64,000 nucleotides of DNA, from the NCBI RefSeq assembly GCF_045528445.1, contig NZ_JBGQQU010000002.1, positions 62,001 to 126,000 on the forward strand, in the 5' to 3' direction. The stretch comes from Desemzia sp045528445. Lineage in GTDB: Bacteria; Bacillota; Bacilli; Lactobacillales; Carnobacteriaceae. The notes beneath the pieces are model-generated. The model was not told the DNA's origin. It did not search any database and worked only from the letters and a program-made list of their open reading frames with translations. Position 1 is the stretch's first letter. The number at the start of each line of letters is the position of its first letter. The translations under genes and the position numbers were made by a program. This document shows, in pieces, positions 6,768 through 15,008 of this stretch.

Positions 6768-7217
6768 ATGGCGAAAAATGAAGATTCTTTAAAAGCGCTA
6801 ACAGTGATGTTGCGAGCGTCTCAAAGCCTGCAAGATGTGATGAAACAAGACATGGTGAAGTATGGGTTAAACCCCACGGAATTTGCAGTTTTAGAGTTGC
6901 TTTATGCTAAAGGAGAACAAAAGATCCAAAACATTGGAAAAAAAATACTGCTTTCCAGCAGCAGTATGACGTATGTCATTGATAAATTAGAGCAAAAAGG
7001 ACATATCGAAAGGAAACCGTGTGCGACCGACCGCAGAGTTATTTTCGCGCACATAACAGATAAAGGTAAATCCTTCATGGAAGAAGCTTTCCCTCTTCAT
7101 GAAAAAATGATTACAGAATTGTTTTCTGTATTATCTAGTGAAGAAATAGAAACGCTGATCCCGTTAGTAAAAAAAGTTGGCTTGACTGCAGCAGAGCAAA
7201 GTACAAAAAATAAATAA
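6768..7217 (+). CDS. mhqR: MarR-family repressor, MhqR-like
   Basis: This 149-residue winged-helix protein has a dimerisation helix (about 8-30), a recognition region LLSSSSMTYVIDKLEQKG (about 61-78) and a wing with ATDRR (86-90), all typical of MarR. Assignment to MhqR, the repressor of quinone- and diamide-stress genes, rests on context: an MhqR-type operator over its promoter, an mhqO remnant next, then an mhqD homologue. The start is the ATG with GGAAGGAG eight bases upstream. An in-frame codon at 6723 would add 15 residues that overlap the promoter and is rejected. Confidence 0.82.
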   Translation: MAKNEDSLKALTVMLRASQSLQDVMKQDMVKYGLNPTEFAVLELLYAKGEQKIQNIGKKILLSSSSMTYVIDKLEQKGHIERKPCATDRRVIFAHITDKGKSFMEEAFPLHEKMITELFSVLSSEEIETLIPLVKKVGLTAAEQSTKNK

Positions 7218-7258
7218 TCTGTATAACGGCTAGGGGAACAGGAACTGAGAAACAAACT

Positions 7259-7757
7259 TTGGGAATTCCCAATAAAACGTTGATTTTTAAGGTTTTGTAC
7301 TTGGGTTTCGACACATTAAAAAAGGTGGATTTTGATGATCCAGGTATCTATCATTTATATTTTGAAAATGAAAAAGGTCAACCAGGTACGATCATGACGT
7401 TTGTTCCTTTGGAAATGCTCGTCAAGGAACAATTGGAGACGGCCAAACTGGTGTCACATTTTATGTGGTTCCAGAAAGATCACTGCCCTTATAGGAATAA
7501 TGAGTGCTTTCTTTTGGTATACCCGTTGAAAAATCTGCTTGTTTTAGAGAAGATTATTTAACTTCCAAGATCCTCCCGACCTGCAGTTAGAATTAGTAGC
7601 CAGAACAGACGGAAAAGAAAATCCGTATACGTTTTATGGTGTGACAGCTGGAGTGGCAATTAAAGATTTTTATCCGACAGAAGTGAAGGACCCCAATTAC
7701 TTTAGCGTTCTCTATTACTGAGAGCGCGGAGCTATTGCTGACTCCAATAGAAATAAG
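7259..7757 (+). pseudogene. mhqO: Decayed ring-cleaving dioxygenase (mhqO-like, VOC family)
   Basis: Fragments of one VOC/glyoxalase-type dioxygenase appear in order in different frames. The first, VLYLGFDTLKKVDFDDPG then YHLYFENEKGQPGTIMTF, begins near 7288. The second is IGDGQTGVTFYVVPERSL near 7433-7490. The third is GIPVEKSACFREDYL followed, after a lost base, by FQDPPDLQLELVARTDGKEN near 7565. The last is TFYGVTAGVAIKDFYP...NYFSVLYY, a stop, then ERGA near 7730. An intact family member needs about 310 codons; only about 170 remain, with at least three frame changes and in-frame stops. The gene therefore cannot make a functional enzyme. Confidence 0.85.
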
Positions 7758-7795
7758 AGAAATTAAACCAAACTAAATCAGAGAGGTTGAGGTTG

Positions 7796-8404
7796 ATGAA
7801 ACATTTATTTAAAGAAGGCACTAATCCAACAAAACCAACGTTACTATTGTTGCATGGAACGGGTGGAACGGAAAATGATTTACTGCCGCTAGCAGAGATG
7901 GTCGATGCAGAAGCATCAGTATTGAGTGTACGTGGAAATATAGTTGAGAATGGAATGCCACGTTATTTTAAACGATTAGCTGAAGGTGTTTTCGATATTG
8001 AAAATTTAAAAGAAGAAACGAAAAATCTAGCAGATTTTATTGATGAAGCCGCCAAAAAATATGGCTTTGATCGAGACAATGTCGTAGCGATAGGTTATTC
8101 AAATGGGGCAAATATCGCTGGAAGCTTACTATTCCATTACCAAGATGTGTTAAAAGGTGCAATTCTTCACCACCCAATGGTTCCACTTAGAGGAATGGAT
8201 CTGCCTAATTTAAACCAAGTCCCAGTCTTTATTGGGGCTGGAGAAAATGATCCGATTTGTGCTCCTCAAGAAAGCAAAGACTTAAAACACCTTCTTGAAG
8301 AAGCTGGTTCCACAGTGGAAATTGACTGGGGACAGCATGGACATTCTTTGACTCAAAAAGAAGTGGTTGCTGCTGCTCAATGGTATATTAAAAACTTCTC
8401 TTAA
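7796..8404 (+). CDS. mhqD: Alpha/beta hydrolase, MhqD-like carboxylesterase
   Basis: This 202-residue cytoplasmic hydrolase of the phospholipase/carboxylesterase family starts MKHLFKEGTNPTKPTLLLLH. It shows the oxyanion motif HGTGG, nucleophile motif GYSNG (Ser102), Asp152 in ENDPIC and His183 in HGHSL. Sequence and operon position match B. subtilis MhqD, a quinone-resistance protein whose substrate is unproven. The ATG at 7796 is preferred (AGAGG nine bases upstream) over an in-frame TTG at 7787. A terminator follows. With mhqO decayed, this and mhqR are the surviving members of the cassette. Confidence 0.85.
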   Translation: MKHLFKEGTNPTKPTLLLLHGTGGTENDLLPLAEMVDAEASVLSVRGNIVENGMPRYFKRLAEGVFDIENLKEETKNLADFIDEAAKKYGFDRDNVVAIGYSNGANIAGSLLFHYQDVLKGAILHHPMVPLRGMDLPNLNQVPVFIGAGENDPICAPQESKDLKHLLEEAGSTVEIDWGQHGHSLTQKEVVAAAQWYIKNFS

Positions 8405-8440
8405 AAAAGGTACAGTGTATAAATTTTTTGTCCCTTCTAT

Positions 8441-8482
8441 AACTATGATGGAAAAGGTAAAACTTTTTAGTCGTAGTTTTTC
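8441..8482 (+). terminator. Terminator of the mhq cassette
   Basis: AACTATGA (8441-8448) pairs with TCGTAGTT (8471-8478), with an inner AAAAG/CTTTT helix, followed by TTTTTC. Confidence 0.65.
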
Positions 8483-8530
8483 TGTTTTCTGGACTAAAAA
8501 TAAAGGAAAATTAAAGAAACGTTAGTTATT

Positions 8531-8558
8531 TTGCGAAAAATTATAATTGTGTTATAAT
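8531..8558 (+). promoter_or_regulatory. Promoter of the DUF2187 gene
   Basis: -35 TTGCGA (8531-8536), 16-bp spacer and -10 TATAAT (8553-8558) preceded by TGT, an extended -10. One of the strongest promoters in the window. Confidence 0.75.
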
Positions 8559-8634
8559 GAAAGAGGAGTTTGAGAGTAAAAGATTATTTTTTTAAGTTAC
8601 ATTCTTTGTAGAGTTGAAGAAATGAGGGGATTAA

Positions 8635-8967
8635 ATGGGTAATAAAATTACCAAAGAGATTCAATCGTTAGTTGAAGTGGAACTTAGAAAAGGAGCAAGC
8701 AATTCGAGAATTGCAACTCTTCTAGGAGTACCCTATAATGAAGCTGTTGAGATGATTGAAGAGATTAAGTTGTCTTTTAAACCAGATGTGGGAGATAAAA
8801 TTATTTTTACTTTCCGCGATGAAAAAATGGCAGGTGTCATTACAAAACTATTGAAAAATAGTGCTGTTGTAGATATCTCCTGGGACTTATCTTCTGAAAA
8901 AATGAAAGATTTAATGGAAGATAGAACTATTGTTAATTTTAAAGATATTGAACAAACTGTTCTCTAA
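8635..8967 (+). CDS. HTH-like plus DUF2187 (YkvS-like) protein
   Basis: This 110-residue protein has two parts. Residues about 1-48 look like a small helix-turn-helix (GASNSRIATLLGVPYNEAVEMIEE). Residues about 52-110 resemble DUF2187/YkvS, a small beta-rich KOW-like domain (VGDKIIFTFRDEKMAGVITKLLKNSAVVDIS, residues 51-81). The function is unknown. A GAGGGG ribosome binding site lies five bases before the ATG. The gene has its own promoter and terminator. Confidence 0.7.
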   Translation: MGNKITKEIQSLVEVELRKGASNSRIATLLGVPYNEAVEMIEEIKLSFKPDVGDKIIFTFRDEKMAGVITKLLKNSAVVDISWDLSSEKMKDLMEDRTIVNFKDIEQTVL

Positions 8968-8985
8968 AAAAATACACGTTAAGAA

Positions 8986-9016
8986 GTTGGATCTTAAATC
9001 AGATCCAGCTTTTTTT
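8986..9016 (+). terminator. Rho-independent terminator
   Basis: GTTGGATCT (8986-8994) pairs with AGATCCAGC (9001-9009), then TTTTTTT. Separates the DUF2187 gene from the fab operon. Confidence 0.85.
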
Positions 9017-9148
9017 GTTTTTTTTAGAAAAAATAGTAAAAGAGATATTTTTCAGGTTCTACGTTACTTTGGGTTTCAAAATAGTTTCTCTTAAAATGCT
9101 GATATATAGCTTGTTTTGAGTTCTTGTCAAAAAAAGTTGCGAATTTTT

Positions 9149-9207
9149 ATTGACAGTCAAACTAAAATGAATTAGTATTTTGATTGTCAAACAATTTGAT
9201 GTTCAAA
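9149..9207. promoter_or_regulatory. Three FabT-type operators
   Basis: Three near-palindromes of the form TTTGAnnnTCAAA lie in a row: TTGACAGTCAAA (9150-9161) over the -35 box, TTTGATTGTCAAA (9179-9191) at the probable transcription start, and TTTGATGTTCAAA (9195-9207) just downstream. They match the known FabT (MarR family) box of streptococci and lactococci. Spacing between the second and third centres is 16 bp. Confidence 0.75.
9150..9178 (+). promoter_or_regulatory. Promoter of the fatty acid synthesis operon
   Basis: -35 TTGACA (9150-9155, consensus) and -10 TAGTAT (9173-9178) are 17 bp apart. The -35 box is part of the first FabT-type palindrome. Confidence 0.8.
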
Positions 9208-9248
9208 CTAAATTCTGTTTTGGATATTCATCAGATGGGAGGAGAGAT

Positions 9249-9698
9249 GTGGATAAAATTGTCAATGAGATAAATCCTTATTTAGTTAAGATATTCAATG
9301 AAGTCTTAATTATTGAAGAAAATGCTTTAAAAGGCAGTAGATTTAATGATTTATCTATTAAAGAGATGCACACAATCGAAGCCATTGGAATGTACGGAGA
9401 AAACACCACCACAGAAGTAGCTAAGAGAACCTATGTAACTGTAGGTACACTAACTGTATCAATAAACAATTTAGTGAAAAAAGGGTATGTCGAACGTATT
9501 AGAAGCGAAGAAGATAGACGAGTGGTAAAACTTGGACTGACTAAAAAAGGACGTCTGCTCTACCGCCTGCACGATAAATTTCATCGTGACATGGTCAAAG
9601 AAACGCTTAGTGATTTAAGCGACGAAGAAGCAGAAATTTTAGTAAAAGGTTTGAGAAACTTACATCTATTCTTAGATCGCACAAAAAATTCTTTATAG
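9249..9698 (+). CDS. fabT: FabT, MarR-family repressor of fatty acid synthesis
   Basis: This 149-residue winged-helix repressor is the first gene of the fab cluster, as in streptococci and enterococci. The HTH (about 38-100) reads MYGENTTTEVAKRTYVTVG then SINNLVKKGYVERIRSEEDRR. FabT binds long-chain acyl-ACP and then represses the operon. The start is GTG at 9249 with GGGAGGAG four bases upstream. A TTG at 9180 is in frame but would translate through the promoter and two operator sites, so it is rejected. The three FabT-type boxes upstream indicate autoregulation. Confidence 0.9.
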   Translation: MDKIVNEINPYLVKIFNEVLIIEENALKGSRFNDLSIKEMHTIEAIGMYGENTTTEVAKRTYVTVGTLTVSINNLVKKGYVERIRSEEDRRVVKLGLTKKGRLLYRLHDKFHRDMVKETLSDLSDEEAEILVKGLRNLHLFLDRTKNSL

Positions 9699-9707
9699 AG
9701 AACAGAG

Positions 9708-10694
9708 TTGAATGGAATGGGAACTAAAATAGTCGGTACAGGAAGTTACGTACCAGAAAGAATTATTTCCAATGAACAGTTAGAAACATTTTTAGAGACC
9801 TCTGATGAATGGATAACAAGCCGCACAGGTATTAAAGAACGTCATATCAGCGAAACTGAAAATACGTCAGATTTATGTGCCAAAGCCGCTCAGCATATTT
9901 TATCAAATGCAGGTGTACAAGCTGAAGAAGTGGATTTCATTGTTGTTGCAACAATGACTCCTGACTACTTGAGTCCTTCTACAGCCAGCCTAGTGCAAGA
10001 TAAAATAGGTGCTCATTCAATCATGTCGTTTGACGTCAACGCTGCTTGTTCAGGGTTTGTATATGCTTTATCGATAGCCGATAAGTTGATGCAGTCAGGC
10101 AGTTACCGTTACGGTTTAGTTCTGGGCGGAGAAGTCATGTCGAAGATTATCGACTGGAATGATCGAAGTACTGCTGTTCTTTTTGGTGATGGAGCTGGCG
10201 GTGTGTTATTAAAACATACTCCAGGCGAATCGTTTGTTTTAGGAGAAGACATTCATGCTGATGGAAGCCGCGGAAACGCGCTTACTGCAGGAACCTTGTC
10301 TCTTTCTGAAAAATGGAGTTCGCAAAAAGCTGAGCATCAGTATTCATTACAAATGGAAGGCAGAAGCATTTTTGATTTTGCTATACGCAGCGTTCCACAA
10401 AGCATTCAAAAGCTGTTAAGCGACACCAATACTCCCTTCGAGGATGTAGAATGTATAGTGGCTCACCAAGCGAATGAGCGGATCTTAAAAGCTATCGCAA
10501 AAAAATTAAAAATTTCACCAGAGTTGTTTGCTGTCAACATCAGCAAATATGGGAATACATCAGCAGCAAGTATCCCGCTGCTCTTACATGAATTGGTTGC
10601 TGAAGACAAGTTAAGTCTGGGAAGCAACAAAAAGATTGTTTTAACGGGTTTTGGAGGCGGATTGACATGGGGTTCCATGCTCATCCAACTATAA
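9708..10694 (+). CDS. fabH: 3-oxoacyl-ACP synthase III
   Basis: This 328-residue KAS III condenses acetyl-CoA (or another short acyl-CoA) with malonyl-ACP to start each fatty acid chain. The catalytic triad is visible as C114 (NAACSG), H253 (VAHQAN) and N283 (GNTSAA), matching the family spacing. The thiolase-fold halves cover about 5-170 and 180-328. It begins 9 bp after fabT. The start is TTG at 9708 with only a weak ribosome binding site; an ATG nine bases downstream is an equal alternative. Likely translated by coupling to fabT. Confidence 0.95.
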   Translation: MNGMGTKIVGTGSYVPERIISNEQLETFLETSDEWITSRTGIKERHISETENTSDLCAKAAQHILSNAGVQAEEVDFIVVATMTPDYLSPSTASLVQDKIGAHSIMSFDVNAACSGFVYALSIADKLMQSGSYRYGLVLGGEVMSKIIDWNDRSTAVLFGDGAGGVLLKHTPGESFVLGEDIHADGSRGNALTAGTLSLSEKWSSQKAEHQYSLQMEGRSIFDFAIRSVPQSIQKLLSDTNTPFEDVECIVAHQANERILKAIAKKLKISPELFAVNISKYGNTSAASIPLLLHELVAEDKLSLGSNKKIVLTGFGGGLTWGSMLIQL

Positions 10695-10728
10695 AAAAAT
10701 AAATTATATATTAATGGAGGAAACAACA

Positions 10729-10959
10729 ATGACATTTTCAAAAATTCAAGAAATTATTATGGACCAATTAGATAAAGACGAGGAAGAAGTACAATTAACT
10801 ACAAACTTCCGTGAAGACTTAGAAGCAGACAGTTTAGACTTATTCCAAATCATCAATGATATCGAAGACGAATTTGATATTAAGATCGAATCAGAAGAAG
10901 GATTAAACACCGTACAAGATATCGTAAACTTTGTAGAAGCTGAAATCGCGAAAAAATAA
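10729..10959 (+). CDS. acpP: Acyl carrier protein
   Basis: The 76-residue acidic four-helix carrier has the phosphopantetheine site Ser35 in EADSLDLFQ. All FAS intermediates ride on this thiol. ATGGAGGAAACAACA immediately upstream supplies the ribosome binding site, so the ATG at 10729 is the start rather than the ATG inside the ribosome binding site at 10714. Its place between fabH and fabK is standard for FabT-type clusters. Confidence 0.95.
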   Translation: MTFSKIQEIIMDQLDKDEEEVQLTTNFREDLEADSLDLFQIINDIEDEFDIKIESEEGLNTVQDIVNFVEAEIAKK

Positions 10960-10989
10960 TTCTACATATAGAAAGAAGGAAATATCTGT

Positions 10990-11949
10990 ATGCAGACAGA
11001 TTTAATAAAAAAACTTGGAATAAAATACCCAATCATTCAAGGCGCAATGTCTTGGGTAGCGAATCCTAGTCTTGTAAGTGCTGTATCAAATGCTGGAGGG
11101 TTAGGGATTCTGGCGTGTGGACATGCGACAGGAGAAACAGTTCGTGAATTGATTCATGAAACAAAAGCTTTAACCGACAAACCTTTCGGGATTAACGTAT
11201 TACTCCTTTCACCATATGTAGAAGATGTTGTCAAAGTAGTTTGTGAAGAAGGCATAAAAGTGATAACTACAGGAGCAGGTTCTCCTGGTCGGTATATGGC
11301 TCAATTCAAAGCAGTCGGTACAGTAGTTATTCCAGTAGTGGCTTCAGTTGCTTTAGCGCGACGTATGGAAAATGAAGGCGCAGATGCCATTATTTGTGAA
11401 GGAATGGAAGCTGGGGGACACATCGGGAAAACAACTACGATGAACTTAGTGCCTCAGGTTGTAGATGCGGTAAACATTCCTGTTATTGCTGCTGGAGGTA
11501 TTGCTGACGGCCGTGGTGTTGCAGCCGTGTTTATGTTGGGAGCTTCAGCTGCACAGTTAGGAACTCGTTTTGTTGTGGCGAATGAAAGTACCGTTCATCA
11601 AAATTTCAAAGACGCTATTATCAAAGCAAAAGATATTGACACGGTTATTACAGGACAAATTACCGGACATCCTGTTCGTGTGTTGCGTAATAAATTGACT
11701 CGTCAATACTTAAAAGTAGAAAAAGAGATCACGAGTGATGAAAATCCAGATTTCGATCGTTTAGAAGCAATGGGGAAAGGCGCATTGAAAAGAGCGGTTA
11801 TTGATGGAGATAAAGACACTGGTTCATTCATGTCTGGTCAAAGTGCCGGTTTAGTGAAAAAAGAACAAAGTTGTCATGAAATCATTCAAGAATTAATGAC
11901 TGAATACCAAGATATTATTCGTAAACAAGCTAGTTCGTTAGAGGCATAG
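10990..11949 (+). CDS. fabK: Enoyl-ACP reductase II (FMN-dependent)
   Basis: This 319-residue TIM-barrel flavoprotein reduces trans-2-enoyl-ACP with NAD(P)H. It replaces FabI and confers triclosan insensitivity in organisms lacking FabI. Diagnostic features are PIIQGAMSWVANP, GGLGILA, the catalytic region EGMEAGGHIG with H144, the phosphate loop PVIAAGGIADGRG, and GASAAQLGTRF. The AAGAAGGAAAT ribosome binding site is good. It is followed by a terminator-like hairpin before fabD. Confidence 0.95.
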   Translation: MQTDLIKKLGIKYPIIQGAMSWVANPSLVSAVSNAGGLGILACGHATGETVRELIHETKALTDKPFGINVLLLSPYVEDVVKVVCEEGIKVITTGAGSPGRYMAQFKAVGTVVIPVVASVALARRMENEGADAIICEGMEAGGHIGKTTTMNLVPQVVDAVNIPVIAAGGIADGRGVAAVFMLGASAAQLGTRFVVANESTVHQNFKDAIIKAKDIDTVITGQITGHPVRVLRNKLTRQYLKVEKEITSDENPDFDRLEAMGKGALKRAVIDGDKDTGSFMSGQSAGLVKKEQSCHEIIQELMTEYQDIIRKQASSLEA

Positions 11950-11980
11950 ACTCTTACAACAACCAGCCACATTATATTAG

Positions 11981-12035
11981 CTAGAAAGCTAAAAGAAGTT
12001 CTTTTTGCTTCCGATAGTTTTCTAGTTCTTTTTTT
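11981..12035 (+). terminator. Intra-operon terminator or attenuator between fabK and fabD
   Basis: CTAGAAAGCT (11981-11990) pairs with AGTTTTCTAG (12016-12025) using one G-U pair, with an inner GAAG/CTTC helix, then TTCTTTTTTT. The fabD ribosome binding site AGGAAG starts directly after the T run. It should lower expression of the distal genes unless anti-terminated. Confidence 0.7.
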
Positions 12036-12049
12036 AGGAAGTGAAACTG

Positions 12050-12979
12050 ATGAAAACAGCATTTGTATATAGTGGTCAAGGTGCTCAATATGCAGGTATG
12101 GGAAAAGAACTTTACGAAGAGTATGACAGCGTAAAAGATATTTTCCAACAAGCAAGTGAAGCATTGCAATTAGATATGCAGTCTCTTTGTTTTGAAGAAA
12201 ATGATCTATTAAATCAAACGATGTATACACAGCCGGCTATTTTAACCGTCAGTATGGCCATTGATGCTTTATTGACCGAAAAAGGACTACAACCTGATGT
12301 AGTCGCTGGTCTGAGCTTAGGAGAATACAGTGCATTTGTGAAAGCAGGAGTATTGTCGTTCCCGGAGGCTCTTCAATTAGTGAAAAAAAGAGGCCAATAC
12401 ATGACTGAGGCAGTTCCACTTGGAGAAGGTGCGATGGCTGCTGTTATGGGATTAGACCGCTTGATTATTGAACAAATTTGCCAAGAAGTTGCTGAGGAAT
12501 ATGGGGTTGTCTCTCCAGCAAATTACAATATGCCTGGACAAATTGCTATTGCAGGATTAAAAGAGTCTGTTGAAATAGCGAGCAAGCGATTGTCGGAAGC
12601 TGGAGCTAAACGTGTAGTGCCGCTGACAGTCAGTGGACCTTTTCATACCAGTCTATTGGAACCAGCAGCTAGACAATTAAAAGAAGAAATCAAAACGGTC
12701 AAGATAATGAATCCTAGTATTCCCATTATCAGTAATACCACTGGTAAACCCATTGAAGACGCTGAAGCTATTCAAGAATTAATGGTCAAACAAGTGATGT
12801 CTCCAGTCTATTGGGAAGATAGCATACAAAAAATGATCGATATGGGTGTAGATACCTTTATTGAAATCGGTCCAGGTAAAACATTAAGCAGTTTTATCAA
12901 AAAAATCGATAAAACAGTACAAATCATGAATGTTGAAAACATAAAATCGCTTGAAAAAACGCTGCAAAAACTTGCGTAA
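12050..12979 (+). CDS. fabD: Malonyl-CoA:ACP transacylase
   Basis: This 309-residue enzyme loads malonate onto ACP. The nucleophile is Ser89 in GLSLGE (the lactic-acid-bacterial variant of GHSLGE), with the partner His200 in SGPFHT and an N-terminal SGQGAQ motif. The start is the ATG at 12050, nine bases after AGGAAG; an in-frame GTG at 12041 abuts the ribosome binding site and is unlikely. It lies just downstream of the hairpin that separates it from fabK and 31 bp before fabG. Confidence 0.94.
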   Translation: MKTAFVYSGQGAQYAGMGKELYEEYDSVKDIFQQASEALQLDMQSLCFEENDLLNQTMYTQPAILTVSMAIDALLTEKGLQPDVVAGLSLGEYSAFVKAGVLSFPEALQLVKKRGQYMTEAVPLGEGAMAAVMGLDRLIIEQICQEVAEEYGVVSPANYNMPGQIAIAGLKESVEIASKRLSEAGAKRVVPLTVSGPFHTSLLEPAARQLKEEIKTVKIMNPSIPIISNTTGKPIEDAEAIQELMVKQVMSPVYWEDSIQKMIDMGVDTFIEIGPGKTLSSFIKKIDKTVQIMNVENIKSLEKTLQKLA

Positions 12980-13010
12980 AACATGAAGATAGCAGAAAAA
13001 GGATGAGGAT

Positions 13011-13748
13011 ATGAATCTAAAAAATCAAACTGTTATTGTAACTGGAAGTTCTAGAGGAATTGGAAAAGCTATTGCTGTAGAATTTGCGAAAACTGGCGCA
13101 AACATCGTTTTGAACGGTCGGAAGCCGATAGCAGAAAGTTTGTTGAATGAATTGGAAAGTTTAGGAGCTAAAACGCATACAATCTTAGGCGATGTAAGCG
13201 ACTTTGATTTTGCTCAAAAGTTGATTGAAGAAACGAAAGAAGTTTTTGGTAGTGTAGACGTGCTTGTGAACAATGCCGGTATCACAAAAGATATGTTGTT
13301 GATGAGAATGGCAGAAGAGGATTTTGACCAAGCCATCAATATCAATTTAAAAGGGACGTTCAATACGATTCGTCATGCTTCAAAAGTGATGCTGAAACAA
13401 AAAAGCGGCACAATTATTAATATGTCCAGTGTTGTGGGCTTAGTAGGAAACGTTGGCCAAGCCAACTATGCAGCCAGTAAAGCTGGTGTTGTGGGTTTAA
13501 CTAAATCAGCAGCACGAGAATTAGCAGCTAGAGGAATCACTGTTAATGCGATTGCTCCAGGTTTTGTTGAAACAGAAATGACAGATGTATTGTCAGATAA
13601 AATGAAAGAACAAGCTGTTGGTCAAATTCCATTGAAACGTTTTGGAAACGTGGAAGATGTAGCCAGATTAGCAGTCTTTTTAAGCGAAAACCGCTATATT
13701 ACAGGCCAAGTCATCAATGTTGACGGTGGAATGGTCATGAACGGTTAA
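13011..13748 (+). CDS. fabG: 3-oxoacyl-ACP reductase
   Basis: This 245-residue short-chain dehydrogenase reduces 3-oxoacyl-ACP with NADPH. It has the cofactor motif TGSSRGIG (11-18), NNAG (87-90), the catalytic Ser/Tyr/Lys (S140, Y153, K157), and a C-terminal YITGQVINVDGGMVMNG typical of FabG. AAAGGATGAGGAT precedes the ATG. It sits between fabD and fabF in the conserved order. Confidence 0.95.
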   Translation: MNLKNQTVIVTGSSRGIGKAIAVEFAKTGANIVLNGRKPIAESLLNELESLGAKTHTILGDVSDFDFAQKLIEETKEVFGSVDVLVNNAGITKDMLLMRMAEEDFDQAININLKGTFNTIRHASKVMLKQKSGTIINMSSVVGLVGNVGQANYAASKAGVVGLTKSAARELAARGITVNAIAPGFVETEMTDVLSDKMKEQAVGQIPLKRFGNVEDVARLAVFLSENRYITGQVINVDGGMVMNG

Positions 13749-13769
13749 TAATAAGGAGGACGAACACAA

Positions 13770-15008
13770 ATGAATCGTGTAGTCATTACAGGTATGGGTG
13801 CAGTTACTCCATTGGGTAACTCAGCTGAAACCTTTTGGGAAGGCTTAAAAGCAGGAAAGAACGGAATTAAAGAAATCACTAAATTTGATGCTAGCGAAAC
13901 TGGGATCTCAGTTGCTGGAGAATTAAAAGATTTTGATCCAAAAAATTATATGGACCGTAAAGTTGCTAAACGTATGGATGAATTCTCACAATATGGGGTT
14001 GCAGCTGCTGTTCAAGCTGTTGAAATGAGCGGTATTGATGTAGAAAAAACAGACATGGATCGTTTTGGAGTCATTGTAGGTTCTGGTATTGGCGGATTGA
14101 ACGCTATGGAACAGCAAATCATTAAAATGCACACTAAAGGTCCACAACGCGTTGCTCCATTGTTCGTACCTTTAGCAATTGGAAACATGGTAGCTGGAAA
14201 TATTTCCATTGCCATTGGTGCACGTGGAATCAATACGTCTATCGTTACAGCATGTGCATCAGGAAACAACTCTATCGGAGAAGCTTTCCGTAATATCAAA
14301 CATGGTTATTCAGATATTATTATTGCTGGCGGTGCAGAAGGAACGGTAAATGAAATCGGAATCTCTGGTTTTGCAGCATTGAATGCTCTATCAACTAGTA
14401 CTGATCCTGATCGTGCGTCGATTCCATTTGACAAAGAGCGTCATGGTTTTGTTATGGGTGAAGGCGCCGGCGTATTGATGTTGGAAAGTCTTGACCATGC
14501 TATTGAACGCGGTGCTACTATTTATGCAGAAATCGTTGGATATGGTGCAACCGGAGATGGTTATCACATGACAGCTCCATCACCAGATGGCAGCGGAGCA
14601 GGTAGAGCGATGAAATTAGCTATGGATGAAGCAAATATTCAACCAGCGGATATCGGATACATCAACGCTCATGGAACAAGTACTCAAGCCAATGATTCAT
14701 CAGAATCGAAAGCCATTAAATACGCTTTAGGGGATGCAGCTGAGCAAGTAGCTATCTCAAGTACTAAGAGTATGACGGGTCACTTATTGGGTGCTGCTGG
14801 TGGTATCGAAGCAGTAGCTTGTGTGAAAGCTTTACAAGAAGGCTTCCTTCCTCCAACCATCGGTTTACAAGTAGCGGATGAAGAATGTGATTTAGACTAC
14901 ATTCCAAATGAAGGTAGAGCAAAAGAGATTCAATACGCTCTAAACAATTCATTAGGTTTTGGTGGACACAATGCCGTAACCTTATTTAAAAAATGGGAGG
15001 GAAAATAG
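13770..15008 (+). CDS. fabF: 3-oxoacyl-ACP synthase II
   Basis: This 412-residue KAS II elongates acyl-ACP with malonyl-ACP. The Cys-His-His triad is C162 (TACASGNNS), H301 (NAHGTSTQ) and H338 (MTGHLLGAAGG). Length and motifs match the family. AAGGAGGAC is an excellent ribosome binding site. Its stop codon is immediately followed by the accB ATG, so translation of the two is probably coupled. Confidence 0.96.
   Translation: MNRVVITGMGAVTPLGNSAETFWEGLKAGKNGIKEITKFDASETGISVAGELKDFDPKNYMDRKVAKRMDEFSQYGVAAAVQAVEMSGIDVEKTDMDRFGVIVGSGIGGLNAMEQQIIKMHTKGPQRVAPLFVPLAIGNMVAGNISIAIGARGINTSIVTACASGNNSIGEAFRNIKHGYSDIIIAGGAEGTVNEIGISGFAALNALSTSTDPDRASIPFDKERHGFVMGEGAGVLMLESLDHAIERGATIYAEIVGYGATGDGYHMTAPSPDGSGAGRAMKLAMDEANIQPADIGYINAHGTSTQANDSSESKAIKYALGDAAEQVAISSTKSMTGHLLGAAGGIEAVACVKALQEGFLPPTIGLQVADEECDLDYIPNEGRAKEIQYALNNSLGFGGHNAVTLFKKWEGK

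Noticed and set aside
7259..7561. Intact 100-residue hypothetical protein
   Set aside because: Its N-terminal half is a fragment of the VOC dioxygenase and the second half is out of frame with the family, so it is part of the mhqO pseudogene.
14012..14299. Long minus-strand frame inside fabF
   Set aside because: Antisense frame created by codon bias; the fabF frame has all catalytic residues.
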